In this document: piece by piece, positions 9,535-17,125 of the stretch
How the letters are laid out: each line of letters opens with the position of its first letter
Position numbering within the stretch: the stretch's first letter is position 1
Source of the DNA: Prochloraceae cyanobacterium PL24a_bin.78
GTDB lineage: Bacteria > Cyanobacteriota > Cyanobacteriia > Cyanobacteriales > JANQIW01
DNA: 48,089 nt
Assembly: GCA_028281945.1 (NCBI GenBank)
Contig: JANQIW010000003.1
Location: forward strand, 1 to 48,089
Reading direction: 5' to 3'
Position numbers and translations under genes: made by a program
The notes under the pieces: model-generated
The model's input: only the letters and a program-made list of their open reading frames with translations
The model's database searches: none
Told to the model about the DNA's origin: nothing

Positions 9535-10233
9535 ATGAAAAACTTCTACAATATTGATCCTAGAGATATTCCTATCTATTCCGTTAAAGATGCTGCTCGT
9601 TATTTACGAATACCATATACTACCATTCGATCGTGGACTGTAGGACGAAAATACCCTGTATTAAAAGGTTCTAAAATCTTTCCTCCTTTAATTTCTGTCA
9701 AACAAAAAAAACCTCTTTTATTATCTTTTACTAATTTGGTTGAAGTTCATGTTTTAAGAGCAATTCGTAATCACCATAAAATCAATTTAGATAAGGTTAG
9801 AATGGCTTTAGATTACCTTGATAGAGAATTTGATATTCCCCATCCTCTAGCTCAAGATAAATTTCATACTGACGGAGTCAATCTTTTTATTGAATATTAT
9901 GGTTCTTTAATTAATGTTTCTTCTCAAGGACAACTTGTATTGAAAAATTTACTCCATCGACATTTACAACGTATTGAAAGTGATGATACTGGTTTAGCCA
10001 TTAAATTATATCCCTTTACTCGTAGTAATGAAGAAAATAACCCTCGTTTAGTAGTAATCGATTCTCGAATTGCTTTTGGAAGGTTGGCTATTGCAGGAAT
10101 TGGAATTGCTACCAGTGTTGTAGTTGAACGTTATCATGCAGGAGAATCCATGGAAGATTTAGCTCATGATTATGATTGTGATTTCCAAAGTATTGAAGAA
10201 GCTATTCGTTGTGAATTACCTGTTGCCTCATGA
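9535..10233 (+). CDS. HTH and DUF433 protein, probable antitoxin
   Basis: This is a 232-residue protein. Residues about 13-40 (YSVKDAARYLRIPYTTIRSW) look like a MerR-type winged helix used for DNA binding. The C-terminal segment (FGRLAIAGIGIATSVVVERY, then GESMEDLAHDYDCDFQSIEEAI) is the DUF433/VapB-like helix-turn-helix. Its TGA overlaps the ATG of the next gene by four bases (ATGA at 10230-10233), so translation is coupled. DUF433 proteins paired with PIN-like proteins are regarded as VapBC-type toxin-antitoxin modules. This gene would then be the antitoxin and repressor, acting at the palindrome at 9443. Confidence 0.82.
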   Translation: MKNFYNIDPRDIPIYSVKDAARYLRIPYTTIRSWTVGRKYPVLKGSKIFPPLISVKQKKPLLLSFTNLVEVHVLRAIRNHHKINLDKVRMALDYLDREFDIPHPLAQDKFHTDGVNLFIEYYGSLINVSSQGQLVLKNLLHRHLQRIESDDTGLAIKLYPFTRSNEENNPRLVVIDSRIAFGRLAIAGIGIATSVVVERYHAGESMEDLAHDYDCDFQSIEEAIRCELPVAS

Positions 10234-10673
10234 ATTATAGTCCTAAACAAATTGTTTTCTTTATCGATCGATGTTTAGGAAAAAAACTAATTTTAGATAG
10301 GTTAAGAAAAACAGGAATTACTGTTAAAATTCATGATGATTGTTTTCCTCAAAATGCTAAAGATATTGAATGGATTCCAGAAGTAGGTAAAAGAGAATGG
10401 ATTATTTTAACTAAAGATGCCAATATTGGCAAAAATCAATTAGAAAGATTGTGTATTGCTCAAGCTAAGATTAGAATGTTTACTCTAGCATCCCAAAACC
10501 TTTCAGGAGAAGAAATGGCTAATATTTTTGAACAATCTATAATCTCAATGCAAAGATTTATTGAAAAAAATCCAGCCCCTTTTATTGCAAAGATTTATCG
10601 AGATAGTAAAGTTAAACCATGGAAAAATCAGGAAGATTTATTAGCTGAATTAGACAACTTTTTGAATGATTAA
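10230..10673 (+). CDS. PIN-like domain protein, probable toxin
   Basis: This is a 147-residue protein. It begins IVFFIDRCLGKKLILDRLR, the usual start of DUF5615/VapC45-like PIN domains with a first acidic metal ligand (D13). It continues to ILTKDANIGKNQLE, a second acidic strand-end motif, and ends in a C-terminal tail after residue 125. PIN nucleases cut RNA with clustered Asp/Glu and Mg2+. Translation is coupled to the DUF433 gene by the ATGA overlap. The toxin assignment rests on gene order and fold motifs. The RNA target is unknown. Confidence 0.78.
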   Translation: MNYSPKQIVFFIDRCLGKKLILDRLRKTGITVKIHDDCFPQNAKDIEWIPEVGKREWIILTKDANIGKNQLERLCIAQAKIRMFTLASQNLSGEEMANIFEQSIISMQRFIEKNPAPFIAKIYRDSKVKPWKNQEDLLAELDNFLND

Positions 10674-10675
10674 TA

Positions 10676-10876
10676 TTAATTATCGGTTGTAATAGGCCAT
10701 CCATCACGTTGTGGAAACGATTGTTCTCTTTGTAAAACTTTTGCACCGGGTGCTTGAATTCCTGATGCACGAAGGGCTGCACCTAATCCTATTCCTATTG
10801 ATAAGCCAAAGATTCCACTAATTAATAATATTTTGAATCTCGATTTTGATTCTTTTGTATTTTCTTCAGTTAACAT
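10676..10876 (-). CDS. Small single-span membrane protein
   Basis: This 66-residue hypothetical protein has a charged N-terminus (residues 1-14), one hydrophobic glycine-rich span at about 15-37 (LLISGIFGLSIGIGLGAAL) and a short polar tail ending QRDGWPITTDN. I do not assign it to a named family, although small proteins of this shape are common in cyanobacteria. It converges on the PIN gene with two bases between the stops. Confidence 0.6.
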   Translation of the reverse strand: MLTEENTKESKSRFKILLISGIFGLSIGIGLGAALRASGIQAPGAKVLQREQSFPQRDGWPITTDN

Positions 10877-10900
10877 TTTTTTGGTAATGATTAATCTTAA

Positions 10901-10939
10901 TAATTAAGGTGAATAATTAAGGTGAATAACTAAGGGGAA
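10901..10939. repeat. 13-bp unit repeated three times
   Basis: Three tandem copies of TAATTAAGGTGAA occur, the third degenerate (TAACTAAGGGGAA). They lie between the divergent small membrane protein and the DUF2281 gene, about 105 bp upstream of the latter. They could be a regulatory iteron or simple slippage. Confidence 0.7.
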
Positions 10940-11044
10940 TAATTGATGCTCCATTCTGAGGTAGTTTTGATAAAAAAACATCTTAAATTTTGTTTTATCC
11001 ATTTGATATAATAATAACATATTATTTCTTTTCAAAGGTTACCA

Positions 11045-11302
11045 ATGAATTTAGAACAAGTATTAATTAATAAATGGCGACAATTACCACCGGAAAAACA
11101 ACAACAAGTTATAGACTTTGTTTCCAAATTAGAATTAAATTCTCAAAAAAATTCTCAAAAAAATCCTCAAATTCAACAAAATCAACCAACAGAAAATCCG
11201 AATAACAAACAAAATTTTGCACCTCTAAAAGGAAAAATCACTTATTATATCGAGCCTTATGAACCGGTAACTATAGAAGATTGGGAATGCTTATTTTCAT
11301 AA
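11045..11302 (+). CDS. DUF2281-family protein (antitoxin-like)
   Basis: This 85-residue protein starts MNLEQVLINKWRQLPPEKQQ, the DUF2281 helix in which a Leu-Pro-x-Glu motif precedes VIDFVSKL. A Gln/Asn-rich linker follows at about 36-58, then the C-terminal cap LKGKITYYIEPYEPVTIEDW that cyanobacterial members share. DUF2281 proteins are usually treated as antitoxin-like partners of PIN-domain toxins. No toxin gene follows here, since the next gene is convergent, so it is either orphaned or not part of such a pair. Confidence 0.75.
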   Translation: MNLEQVLINKWRQLPPEKQQQVIDFVSKLELNSQKNSQKNPQIQQNQPTENPNNKQNFAPLKGKITYYIEPYEPVTIEDWECLFS

Positions 11303-11323
11303 TAGATTATCTCAAAAAAAATT

Positions 11324-11354
11324 ATTACTTATTACTTATTACTTATTACTTATT
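11324..11354. repeat. TTACTTA heptamer array at a stop codon
   Basis: About four heptamer units lie between the DUF2281 gene and the CCA-fusion gene. The array overlaps the TAA stop (11346-11348) and last codon of the minus-strand CCA-fusion gene. It is the same heptamer as at 5401-5440 and 32655-32700. Confidence 0.85.
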
Positions 11355-14132
11355 CCCTAATTCCCCATAATTATCTCGTAAAAACCTTTCAGCATCAGGA
11401 CGATCGACAATTTCCCCATCAAGAGTTTTAGCCAATAAAGCATCAAGAATGCTAGAAAAAACAGGACTAGGCTTATAACCAAAAGCTTTTAAATCCTTAC
11501 CATTAAGAGGAGCTTTAACCTTAGACCAAATAGTATAATAATTCCATAAAATCCTGCGAATATTACGAGGACATCTTACCACCAATAAAAGGATATTAGG
11601 CAAAAGATTATTATTACCCTTCCCACCTAAAAATTGACGTAATAACTTAACCTTCTCACTAACTAAATTAACCTCAGATAAACCCTTAATCACTTCAGAT
11701 TCCAACGTATCTAAACCCTTAAGACGCTCAATACTATCCTTCGGTAACTCCAAATTAATCGCCACCTTTTCCCGATCATTTGCAGGAATCGCCCCAATTA
11801 AAACCTCCAATCGTATCAACCAATCAGGAAAATTATACTCCCCAGAAAACAATTTTAACCAACGACTCACATAACGAAATTGCCACCAAAGATGCCTATC
11901 CAACTTCAAATTTGGATGTAAACAAGACAAAGCATTAATAGAAGAAAGTAACTTCAAAGCATTTTGCCAATAAGAAGCCTCAAGTATATACTTTAACTCA
12001 GCCTTTAATCTTGTTCTCAAAGCAGGAATAGGTTGATTTTGTTGAGAAACCCTCTGATAAACTCCACTACTAATAGCATATTCAATATACCCTCTCGTTT
12101 CCGACTCCAACTCAAAACCCAACCTCACCGCAAACTTAACAGCGCGATAAATTCTGGTAGGATCTTCTATAAAACTATTAGCATGAAGTACCCTAACTAA
12201 ACCCTTTCTTAAATCAGTTACCCCACCGAAAAAATCCAACAATTCCCCCTCTTTAGGAGAAGTCAACCTTACAGCTAAAGCATTTATGGTAAAATCCCTG
12301 CGATATAAATCCTGACGAATCGAACTTGCTTCCACTTGAGGATTAGCCGCCGGATAGGGGTAAAATTCCGTTCTAGAAGTGGCAATATCTACCCATAATG
12401 AACCAAATTCAGGATGATTATGCCATAATAACGCCGCAGTTTTAAACTCTCCATGGACTGATAAACGCACGTCAGGGTATGCTTGTTGTAAACTGTTTGC
12501 TAACTCCACACCTGCCCCGGTTTTCACTGTATTTTCAAAGCTATCTACTACTAAATCAATATCTTGTAATTCTAAAGAGGTTTCTTCTTCGTTCATTAAT
12601 AGTAAATCTCTTACCGCGCCTCCTACTAAATATAAATGCCAACCTCTTTTTTCTGCTTCTTGGGAGGCAATTTCTAGCAAATTCCAAATAGATGATTTAA
12701 GTTTATGGCGAATGGTAGGTAAGAGACAAGAAATTTGGGCTTGTTTTCGTTCTTGTTCTAGTTTTCCTCCTTCTTGGTGTAGTTGTCTTAACACATCGGT
12801 TCGAGTTACGATTCCTACTAAATTACCTGAATCTAAGACTGGTAACCTACCAATATCATTATTTACCATGAGAGATTCTATTTCTGAGAGGGAAGTTTCT
12901 GGTGTAATTGTTTTAATATTACTGCTCATATAACCTTTAACTGGAGCATGGCTAAATTGATGGTGCAATGCTAAATCTAGATCTCTACGGGAAATTACTC
13001 CTACTAATTCATCTTTTTCATTGACGACAAATAAACCTGAATGTCCATAACGTAATAAAATTCTTTGTGCCTCTTCGATGGTAATATGAGGGCGAATGGT
13101 TCTTACTGGAGATGACATTAAATCTCTAGCATTAGGAGGATGGGGAATTTGATTTTTGAATTGAGTGAGAATTTGGGTAAAGATTTTTTCGGGATTATCA
13201 GTTGAAATCATCGCTGATGCCGCTTGAGAATGGCCACCCCCTCCATATTCTGCGAAAATTTGGTTAAGAAAGGTAGAAGGAATTCTCGATCGTCCAATGA
13301 TACTTAATTTAGTTTTAGGAGAATTAGAGTTGGAAAAGTTATCTTTCTTCTTGGTATTAGTTGGTTTTAATTTAGAATAATAGTGACCAAGAATAAAAGC
13401 ATCACAATCTATAGCATCCATAATTCTTCCTATCAGCATAGATAAACCCGAAACAAAATCATTCCCAGATAAAATAACAGCTGAAACTTTATAACTTCTA
13501 ATCGTAGAAGTTTCTAATAAAGAAAGAGCATCACTCAATAAATCTTGTAACAAAGGCGGTAAACTAGGACTCACATATTCAGCAATAGTTTTCACATTAG
13601 CCCCAAAAGCCATTAACCAAGCCAAAGCAGAAGCATCTCTAGGGGTACTATTTTCAAAAGTAAGAGAACCAGTATCTACATGGATTCCCAATGCCATAGT
13701 AGTAGCTTCAAAAGCATTAGGTTTGAGGTTATGTTTAGATAATTCTTCTACAATCAGAGTAGTAGTTGCCCCCACGGATTCTATTTGCCTATATGTAGCG
13801 GGAATATCGGATTCAAAACCTGGATGATGATCATAAACAGAAATAGATTTTAACTGAGGCAAATCTAGCCAATGAGATAAAGAACCTAAACGATCGCGTT
13901 TTTGAGTATCTACAATACTGAGAGAGTGAATTAGATGAGGATTAACACTACGATGCTCAATAATTGCTAACTCATCTCGATGTAGGGCCAAAAACTCTTT
14001 AACTGCCCGATGGGCACCACCAGCCAAAACAATTTTTGCTCCAGGATAAAGACAACTCAAGCCCACAGCCGCTCCTAAAGCATCAAAATCAGCAGTTTGA
14101 TGGCATAAAATGAGATGATTAAAATTTAACAT
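11346..14132 (-). CDS. DHH phosphoesterase-CBS-CCA/poly(A) nucleotidyltransferase fusion
   Basis: The product is 928 residues from the ATG at 14132. An upstream TTG-started extension to 14198 lacks conserved sequence, and the family begins at MLNFNHLILCHQTADFDALG. The N-terminal third is a DHH/DHHA1 phosphoesterase (ADFDALG and DHH at about 101-103, plus the GGGGHSQAASA motif). Two CBS domains follow at about 345-455. The C-terminal half is a class II tRNA nucleotidyltransferase with LVGGAVRDLLL, the metal-binding DIDLVV pair and RRDFTINAL. This order is known from cyanobacteria, Aquifex and Thermotoga, where split CCA- or A-adding enzymes occur. It probably repairs or matures tRNA 3' ends. 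This strain's tRNA-Gly at 16913 lacks an encoded CCA. The role of the DHH part is unknown. Confidence 0.92.
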   Translation of the reverse strand: MLNFNHLILCHQTADFDALGAAVGLSCLYPGAKIVLAGGAHRAVKEFLALHRDELAIIEHRSVNPHLIHSLSIVDTQKRDRLGSLSHWLDLPQLKSISVYDHHPGFESDIPATYRQIESVGATTTLIVEELSKHNLKPNAFEATTMALGIHVDTGSLTFENSTPRDASALAWLMAFGANVKTIAEYVSPSLPPLLQDLLSDALSLLETSTIRSYKVSAVILSGNDFVSGLSMLIGRIMDAIDCDAFILGHYYSKLKPTNTKKKDNFSNSNSPKTKLSIIGRSRIPSTFLNQIFAEYGGGGHSQAASAMISTDNPEKIFTQILTQFKNQIPHPPNARDLMSSPVRTIRPHITIEEAQRILLRYGHSGLFVVNEKDELVGVISRRDLDLALHHQFSHAPVKGYMSSNIKTITPETSLSEIESLMVNNDIGRLPVLDSGNLVGIVTRTDVLRQLHQEGGKLEQERKQAQISCLLPTIRHKLKSSIWNLLEIASQEAEKRGWHLYLVGGAVRDLLLMNEEETSLELQDIDLVVDSFENTVKTGAGVELANSLQQAYPDVRLSVHGEFKTAALLWHNHPEFGSLWVDIATSRTEFYPYPAANPQVEASSIRQDLYRRDFTINALAVRLTSPKEGELLDFFGGVTDLRKGLVRVLHANSFIEDPTRIYRAVKFAVRLGFELESETRGYIEYAISSGVYQRVSQQNQPIPALRTRLKAELKYILEASYWQNALKLLSSINALSCLHPNLKLDRHLWWQFRYVSRWLKLFSGEYNFPDWLIRLEVLIGAIPANDREKVAINLELPKDSIERLKGLDTLESEVIKGLSEVNLVSEKVKLLRQFLGGKGNNNLLPNILLLVVRCPRNIRRILWNYYTIWSKVKAPLNGKDLKAFGYKPSPVFSSILDALLAKTLDGEIVDRPDAERFLRDNYGELGNK

Positions 14133-14217
14133 ATTTTCAGATGGCACAATTTTTGGTAGTTTACTAAAAAGAGAAAAAAAATAAATAATTGTTGTCAAAA
14201 TTACGGAGATAAAAAAA

Positions 14218-14406
14218 ATGTCTATCTTATTTCAATTAGCACTTGCAGGTTTAGTATTCTTATCCTTAGTTATGGTAATAGGAGTACCTGTGGCTTATGC
14301 TTCTCCCCAAAACTGGGAACAGTCTAAAGGTCTATTATATATAGGATCTGGAGCTTGGCTTCTTTTAGTTATTGTTGTTGCTGTTTTAAACTTTTTCGTA
14401 GTCTAG
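14218..14406 (+). CDS. psbZ: Photosystem II protein PsbZ (Ycf9)
   Basis: This 62-residue protein has two transmembrane helices (about 3-26 and 39-61), joined by a conserved stromal/lumenal loop that includes [15 protein letters not shown]. PsbZ is a small PSII core subunit next to CP43 and PsbK that stabilises PSII and its antenna contacts. The start has a good ribosome binding site (ACGGAGAT) ten bases upstream. It is divergent from the CCA-fusion gene. In Synechocystis, as I recall, psbZ is adjacent to ribH. Here a TnpB remnant, repeats and a DsrE gene separate them. Confidence 0.96.
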   Translation: MSILFQLALAGLVFLSLVMVIGVPVAYASPQNWEQSKGLLYIGSGAWLLLVIVVAVLNFFVV

Positions 14407-14423
14407 TTATTAGCTTATTGCTG

Positions 14424-14640
14424 ATGAATTACCCCACCTCTTGGCCTCTCGGCCTATCCCACAGGAGAAGGAGGATGGGGTTTCCATGTTGACGGGGAAG
14501 TTGCTAAGATTTTGGTTTTGTAAACTATGCTCAGTCTTACACCCCCTTATATCATGCTTTGTTTGACAATTAGGATAAGTCCATTTTCTTAGAGCTAATG
14601 ACATTTTATCTATTTGATAGAGACAATTGGAGCAAATATT
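14424..14640 (-). pseudogene. Second TnpB C-terminal remnant, internally deleted
   Basis: Read on the minus strand, CSNCLYQIDKMSLALRKWTY matches the zinc ribbon of the remnant at 93-392, but the third ribbon Cys is Tyr. After TKHD a deletion of roughly 80 bases removes the RuvC-III segment (DENAAKNI) and joins directly to the 3' region (GTGTAAGAC...) that leads to the right-end hairpin CCCCATCCTCC...GAGGTGGGG. The fragment ends 18 bp after the psbZ stop. It is certainly inactive as a protein. Only the zinc ribbon and the right end remain. Confidence 0.82.
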
Positions 14641-14753
14641 GCATAAGGTAAATCATCTATAAATTTCCATTAGACGTTTTCTTCTCTTGCTAATTTATAG
14701 GACAAATTTAAAAAAAAAATATAAAAATAAATTTAGTTTCTTTTATTGTAATA

Positions 14754-14782
14754 TCAAGAAAGTCTTTATTAATGATAGAGTT
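14754..14782 (+). repeat. Dispersed repeat A, copy 1
   Basis: TCAAGAAAGTCTTTATTAAT followed by GATAGAGTT. A near-identical copy is at 16763-16792 and an inverted copy is at 32854-32882. Partial copies (a CTCTATCATTATT core) occur next to several minisatellites. Confidence 0.7.
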
Positions 14783-14848
14783 AAAATTTCCTAATTTTAC
14801 GATAATTAAGAATAACTTTTTTCCTTAATTTCAATATCAACAACTACT

Positions 14849-14906
14849 TCCCATTCCACCCATTCTTCCCATTCTTCCCATTCTTCCCATTCTTCCCATT
14901 CCCCTC
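14849..14906. repeat. CCCATTCTT minisatellite
   Basis: About five 9-bp units of CCCATTCTT/CCCATTCCC lie in the 610-bp gap between the TnpB remnant and the DsrE gene. The remainder of this gap (14641-15214) is AT-rich and contains dispersed repeat A at 14754 and a 42-codon ORF at 14910-15038 that I do not accept as a gene. Confidence 0.85.
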
Positions 14907-15214
14907 TCAATGTCTATCACTATTAAAGAAAAACCATATAATGATTGTATATATATAAAGGAACACCAGCAGCCTTGGTATTTTTATTATGGAGTGCTAC
15001 CTAATGAGCCTACTAGGATTCTTCCCATATATAGTTGATAGTTTTAACATTTTTGGTAGATTGGATGAGTAGAATTATTAGGAAAAACATAAATTATTGA
15101 ATTTTTCTAGATTCTTTTTTTTAATTTATTTCTGGATCGTAAATCTAAAGCACTCCAGTGTATTGCATACAAATATAAATATCTTGATTCAGAATCGAGT
15201 AATTATCATTAACA

Positions 15215-15715
15215 TCAATATGAGATAGTTACTGTATTAGGGGAAAAAAGAAGTGGTAAAACTTCTCCCTTTTCTCCCATAACAACACCATTGATTAGAT
15301 TCTCCTCTTTTAATCCTGCTTGACGAGCACAAATTGGACAAACAATAACTTTTCCTCCATCTTTTATAAACTCTTGCAAACTTTGATGCACATTAAAGTC
15401 TATTTTCCCATCTTTAAGAGGAAGTGTTTTGCTATCGGCTATATGTACACCACGTACATTAAGGAAAATTGTAACGGGCTTATGCCCATCAACCAGTGCA
15501 TTGTGTGCAAAATTAATAGCCATATTTGTTGTCCAAGTATCGTCAGTAGTCAGATTAACAAATAACCCCCTTGAATCTACCAAATCATTATCTCTAGTTT
15601 CAGCCCAAGTTGGTTCTAAAAGAGATGGAAAAAAATTAGCCACAGTTACTATATTTGAGCCAATGAATCCACCAATTATTGAAATTGCCAAAATAGAAAG
15701 ATTTTTCAACTTCAT
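15215..15715 (-). CDS. DsrE-family protein with N-terminal membrane signal
   Basis: The product is 166 residues from the ATG at 15715, which has GGAG nine bases upstream. A longer frame from TTG at 15730 would consume that site. A signal or anchor spans about residues 3-25, so the rest is probably exported or membrane-tethered. The DsrE fold is seen in FVNLTTDDTWTTNMAINFAHNALVDGHKPVTIFLNVRGVHI (about 49-89) and ends in VIVCPICARQAGL. DsrE/TusD-type proteins handle persulfide sulfur on a cysteine, and the two Cys of CPIC are candidates. The substrate is unknown. It lies between psbZ and ribH, in opposite orientation to both. Confidence 0.8.
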   Translation of the reverse strand: MKLKNLSILAISIIGGFIGSNIVTVANFFPSLLEPTWAETRDNDLVDSRGLFVNLTTDDTWTTNMAINFAHNALVDGHKPVTIFLNVRGVHIADSKTLPLKDGKIDFNVHQSLQEFIKDGGKVIVCPICARQAGLKEENLINGVVMGEKGEVLPLLFSPNTVTISY

Positions 15716-15730
15716 ATTATTCAACTCCAA

Positions 15731-16090
15731 AACTAAAATTAACTTACAACTGATACTATTATCTCTCTATCTTTGCTTCAATTAATCTAAAAAATTTTTT
15801 AAAAAAAAGTCCCCCTTAGGCGGGGAGAGACAAGGGAAGACTTGGGAAGACTTGGGAGATAGGTTTTGGGTTAGGAAGTAAGCAAGTTTTGGATAGCTTT
15901 AACGCTATCGTTATTTTATAAAATTGATCTTAAAACTAAGAAAATGAATCGGATTGTAAATCTTGTAACTTAGTTGAATTTTGGTCATATATTTTATGAT
16001 TAAGCTTTAAAATAAATTAAATAACTACTTTGCCGGCTCTAAGCTAAAAGCAAGATAAACCAATAATCACAAGAAAACAAAGAAATCTTT
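15731..16090. other. Intergenic region upstream of ribH with G-rich repeat
   Basis: This gap separates the divergent DsrE gene and ribH. At 15821-15868 it has GGGGAGAGACAAGGGAAGACTT-type repeats (units of GGGAAGACTT), with the G-rich strand being the ribH strand but upstream of the gene. I see no convincing FMN riboswitch: the conserved RFN-element core (AGGGGTGAAA / GGGTGAAAATCC-like) is absent. Confidence 0.6.
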
Positions 16091-16675
16091 ATGGCTACTT
16101 TTGAGGGAAAATTCGATACCGAAATCAAAACATTTCGTTTTGCCATTGTTATAGGTAGATTTAATGACTTAGTCACAGACAAACTCTTAAGTGGGTGTCA
16201 AGATTGTCTCAAACGCCATGGAGTAGATATCAACCCAGATGGCAATCAGGTAGATTATATTTGGGTACCGGGAAGCTTTGAAGTTCCTTTCATGGCACGT
16301 CAATTAGCCTTATCTTATCAATACAATGCCATAATTTGTCTAGGAGCCATTATCAAAGGGCAAACTGCACATTTTGACTATGTAGCCGCAGAAGCAGCCA
16401 AAGGAGTAGCAGCAACTAGCTTTCAAACAGGAGTACCAGTAATTTTTGGGGTATTGACAGTAGATACCATGCAGCAAGCTTTAGAAAGGGCAGGAATTAA
16501 AAGCAATCATGGTTGGAATTATGCTCTCAATGCTTTAGAAATGGCTAGTTTGATGAGTCAAGTTAAAAATAAAATCCCTATTGCTAATTACGATTATTCT
16601 TCTAACCCAGCAGCAATTAGTGCCTCCACTGCTAAAACTTTAACAGAAGTTAAATCAGAAGAATTAGAGCAATAA
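16091..16675 (+). CDS. ribH: 6,7-dimethyl-8-ribityllumazine synthase
   Basis: This 194-residue protein catalyses the penultimate step of riboflavin synthesis. It condenses 5-amino-6-ribitylamino-uracil with dihydroxybutanone phosphate, usually in an icosahedral or pentameric assembly. Motifs are [12 protein letters not shown] (22-33), VPGSFEVPF (59-67), [15 protein letters not shown] with the catalytic His at 94, and [16 protein letters not shown]. The usual core ends near residue 160. Here about 30 extra Ser/Ala/Glu-rich residues follow [12 protein letters not shown] and look disordered. It is a single-gene unit ending about 240 bp before tRNA-Gly. Confidence 0.96.
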   Translation: MATFEGKFDTEIKTFRFAIVIGRFNDLVTDKLLSGCQDCLKRHGVDINPDGNQVDYIWVPGSFEVPFMARQLALSYQYNAIICLGAIIKGQTAHFDYVAAEAAKGVAATSFQTGVPVIFGVLTVDTMQQALERAGIKSNHGWNYALNALEMASLMSQVKNKIPIANYDYSSNPAAISASTAKTLTEVKSEELEQ

Positions 16676-16762
16676 TCAATCTATTCTCATTTTCAATCAA
16701 ACTGAATCAATTATCAATTGTCAATAGTTCTTAATCTTTTGGCAATTGTCAATTGCTTTATC

Positions 16763-16816
16763 TCAAGAAAGTCTTTAATAAATGAAAGAGTTATATCATT
16801 TTTAGAAAATTGATAT
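16763..16816 (+). repeat. Dispersed repeat A copy 2 followed by repeat B
   Basis: TCAAGAAAGTCTTTAATAAA followed by TGAAAGAGTT (16763-16792) is the second copy of repeat A. Eight bases later TTTAGAAAATTGATAT (16801-16816) is identical to 82-97 and to the reverse complement of 19381-19396. Confidence 0.75.
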
Positions 16817-16864
16817 TACAAATTCTAAAACATAGTTGTTCAAAAAAAAAATCCAGAAAAACCC

Positions 16865-16898
16865 TTGACAAAAATCAAAACCTATGACATACTATATA
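16865..16898 (+). promoter_or_regulatory. Sigma70-type promoter for tRNA-Gly
   Basis: A consensus -35 TTGACA is at 16865-16870. An AT-rich -10 region TACTATATAAA starts at 16890, with a somewhat long 19-bp spacer. The tRNA 5' end is 13-20 bp further on. It is the best consensus -35 box close to a gene that I noticed in the window. Confidence 0.55.
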
Positions 16899-16912
16899 AA
16901 GGTAAAAGAAAT

Positions 16913-16984
16913 GCGGGTATAGCTCAGCGGTAGAGCGTCACCTTGCCAAGGTGAATGTCGCGCGTTCGAATCGCGTTACCCGCT
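16913..16984 (+). tRNA. tRNA-Gly (anticodon GCC)
   Basis: A complete cloverleaf of 72 nt. The acceptor is GCGGGTA/TACCCGC, the D arm GCTC...GAGC, and the anticodon stem TCACC/GGTGA with loop TTGCCAA. The T arm is GCGCG-TTCGAAT-CGCGT with one G-U pair. The discriminator is T and the 3' CCA is not encoded, so it must be added by nucleotidyltransferase activity such as the one at 11346-14132. Confidence 0.97.
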
Positions 16985-17125
16985 TGAAAAAAAAATTTAG
17001 ATTAGCTAAAGATTGTATAGGTTAGAATAGTTAGGCAAATTTCTAATCAAAAAATCTAGATTAGATAGACATATAGCAAGAGCTATATATTTAATTTATT
17101 TTGAAATCATCTTGAAGCAAAACTT

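Noticed and set aside
14910..15038. 42-codon ORF with a protein-like end (EHQQPWYFYYGVLPNEPTRI)
   Set aside because: Its first codons are a dispersed repeat following a minisatellite, and it has no ribosome binding site. It might be the tail of a lost gene, but it is too short to support.
15731..16090. FMN riboswitch upstream of ribH
   Set aside because: The conserved RFN-element sequence blocks are not present, and the gap is mostly AT-rich with a G-rich repeat.
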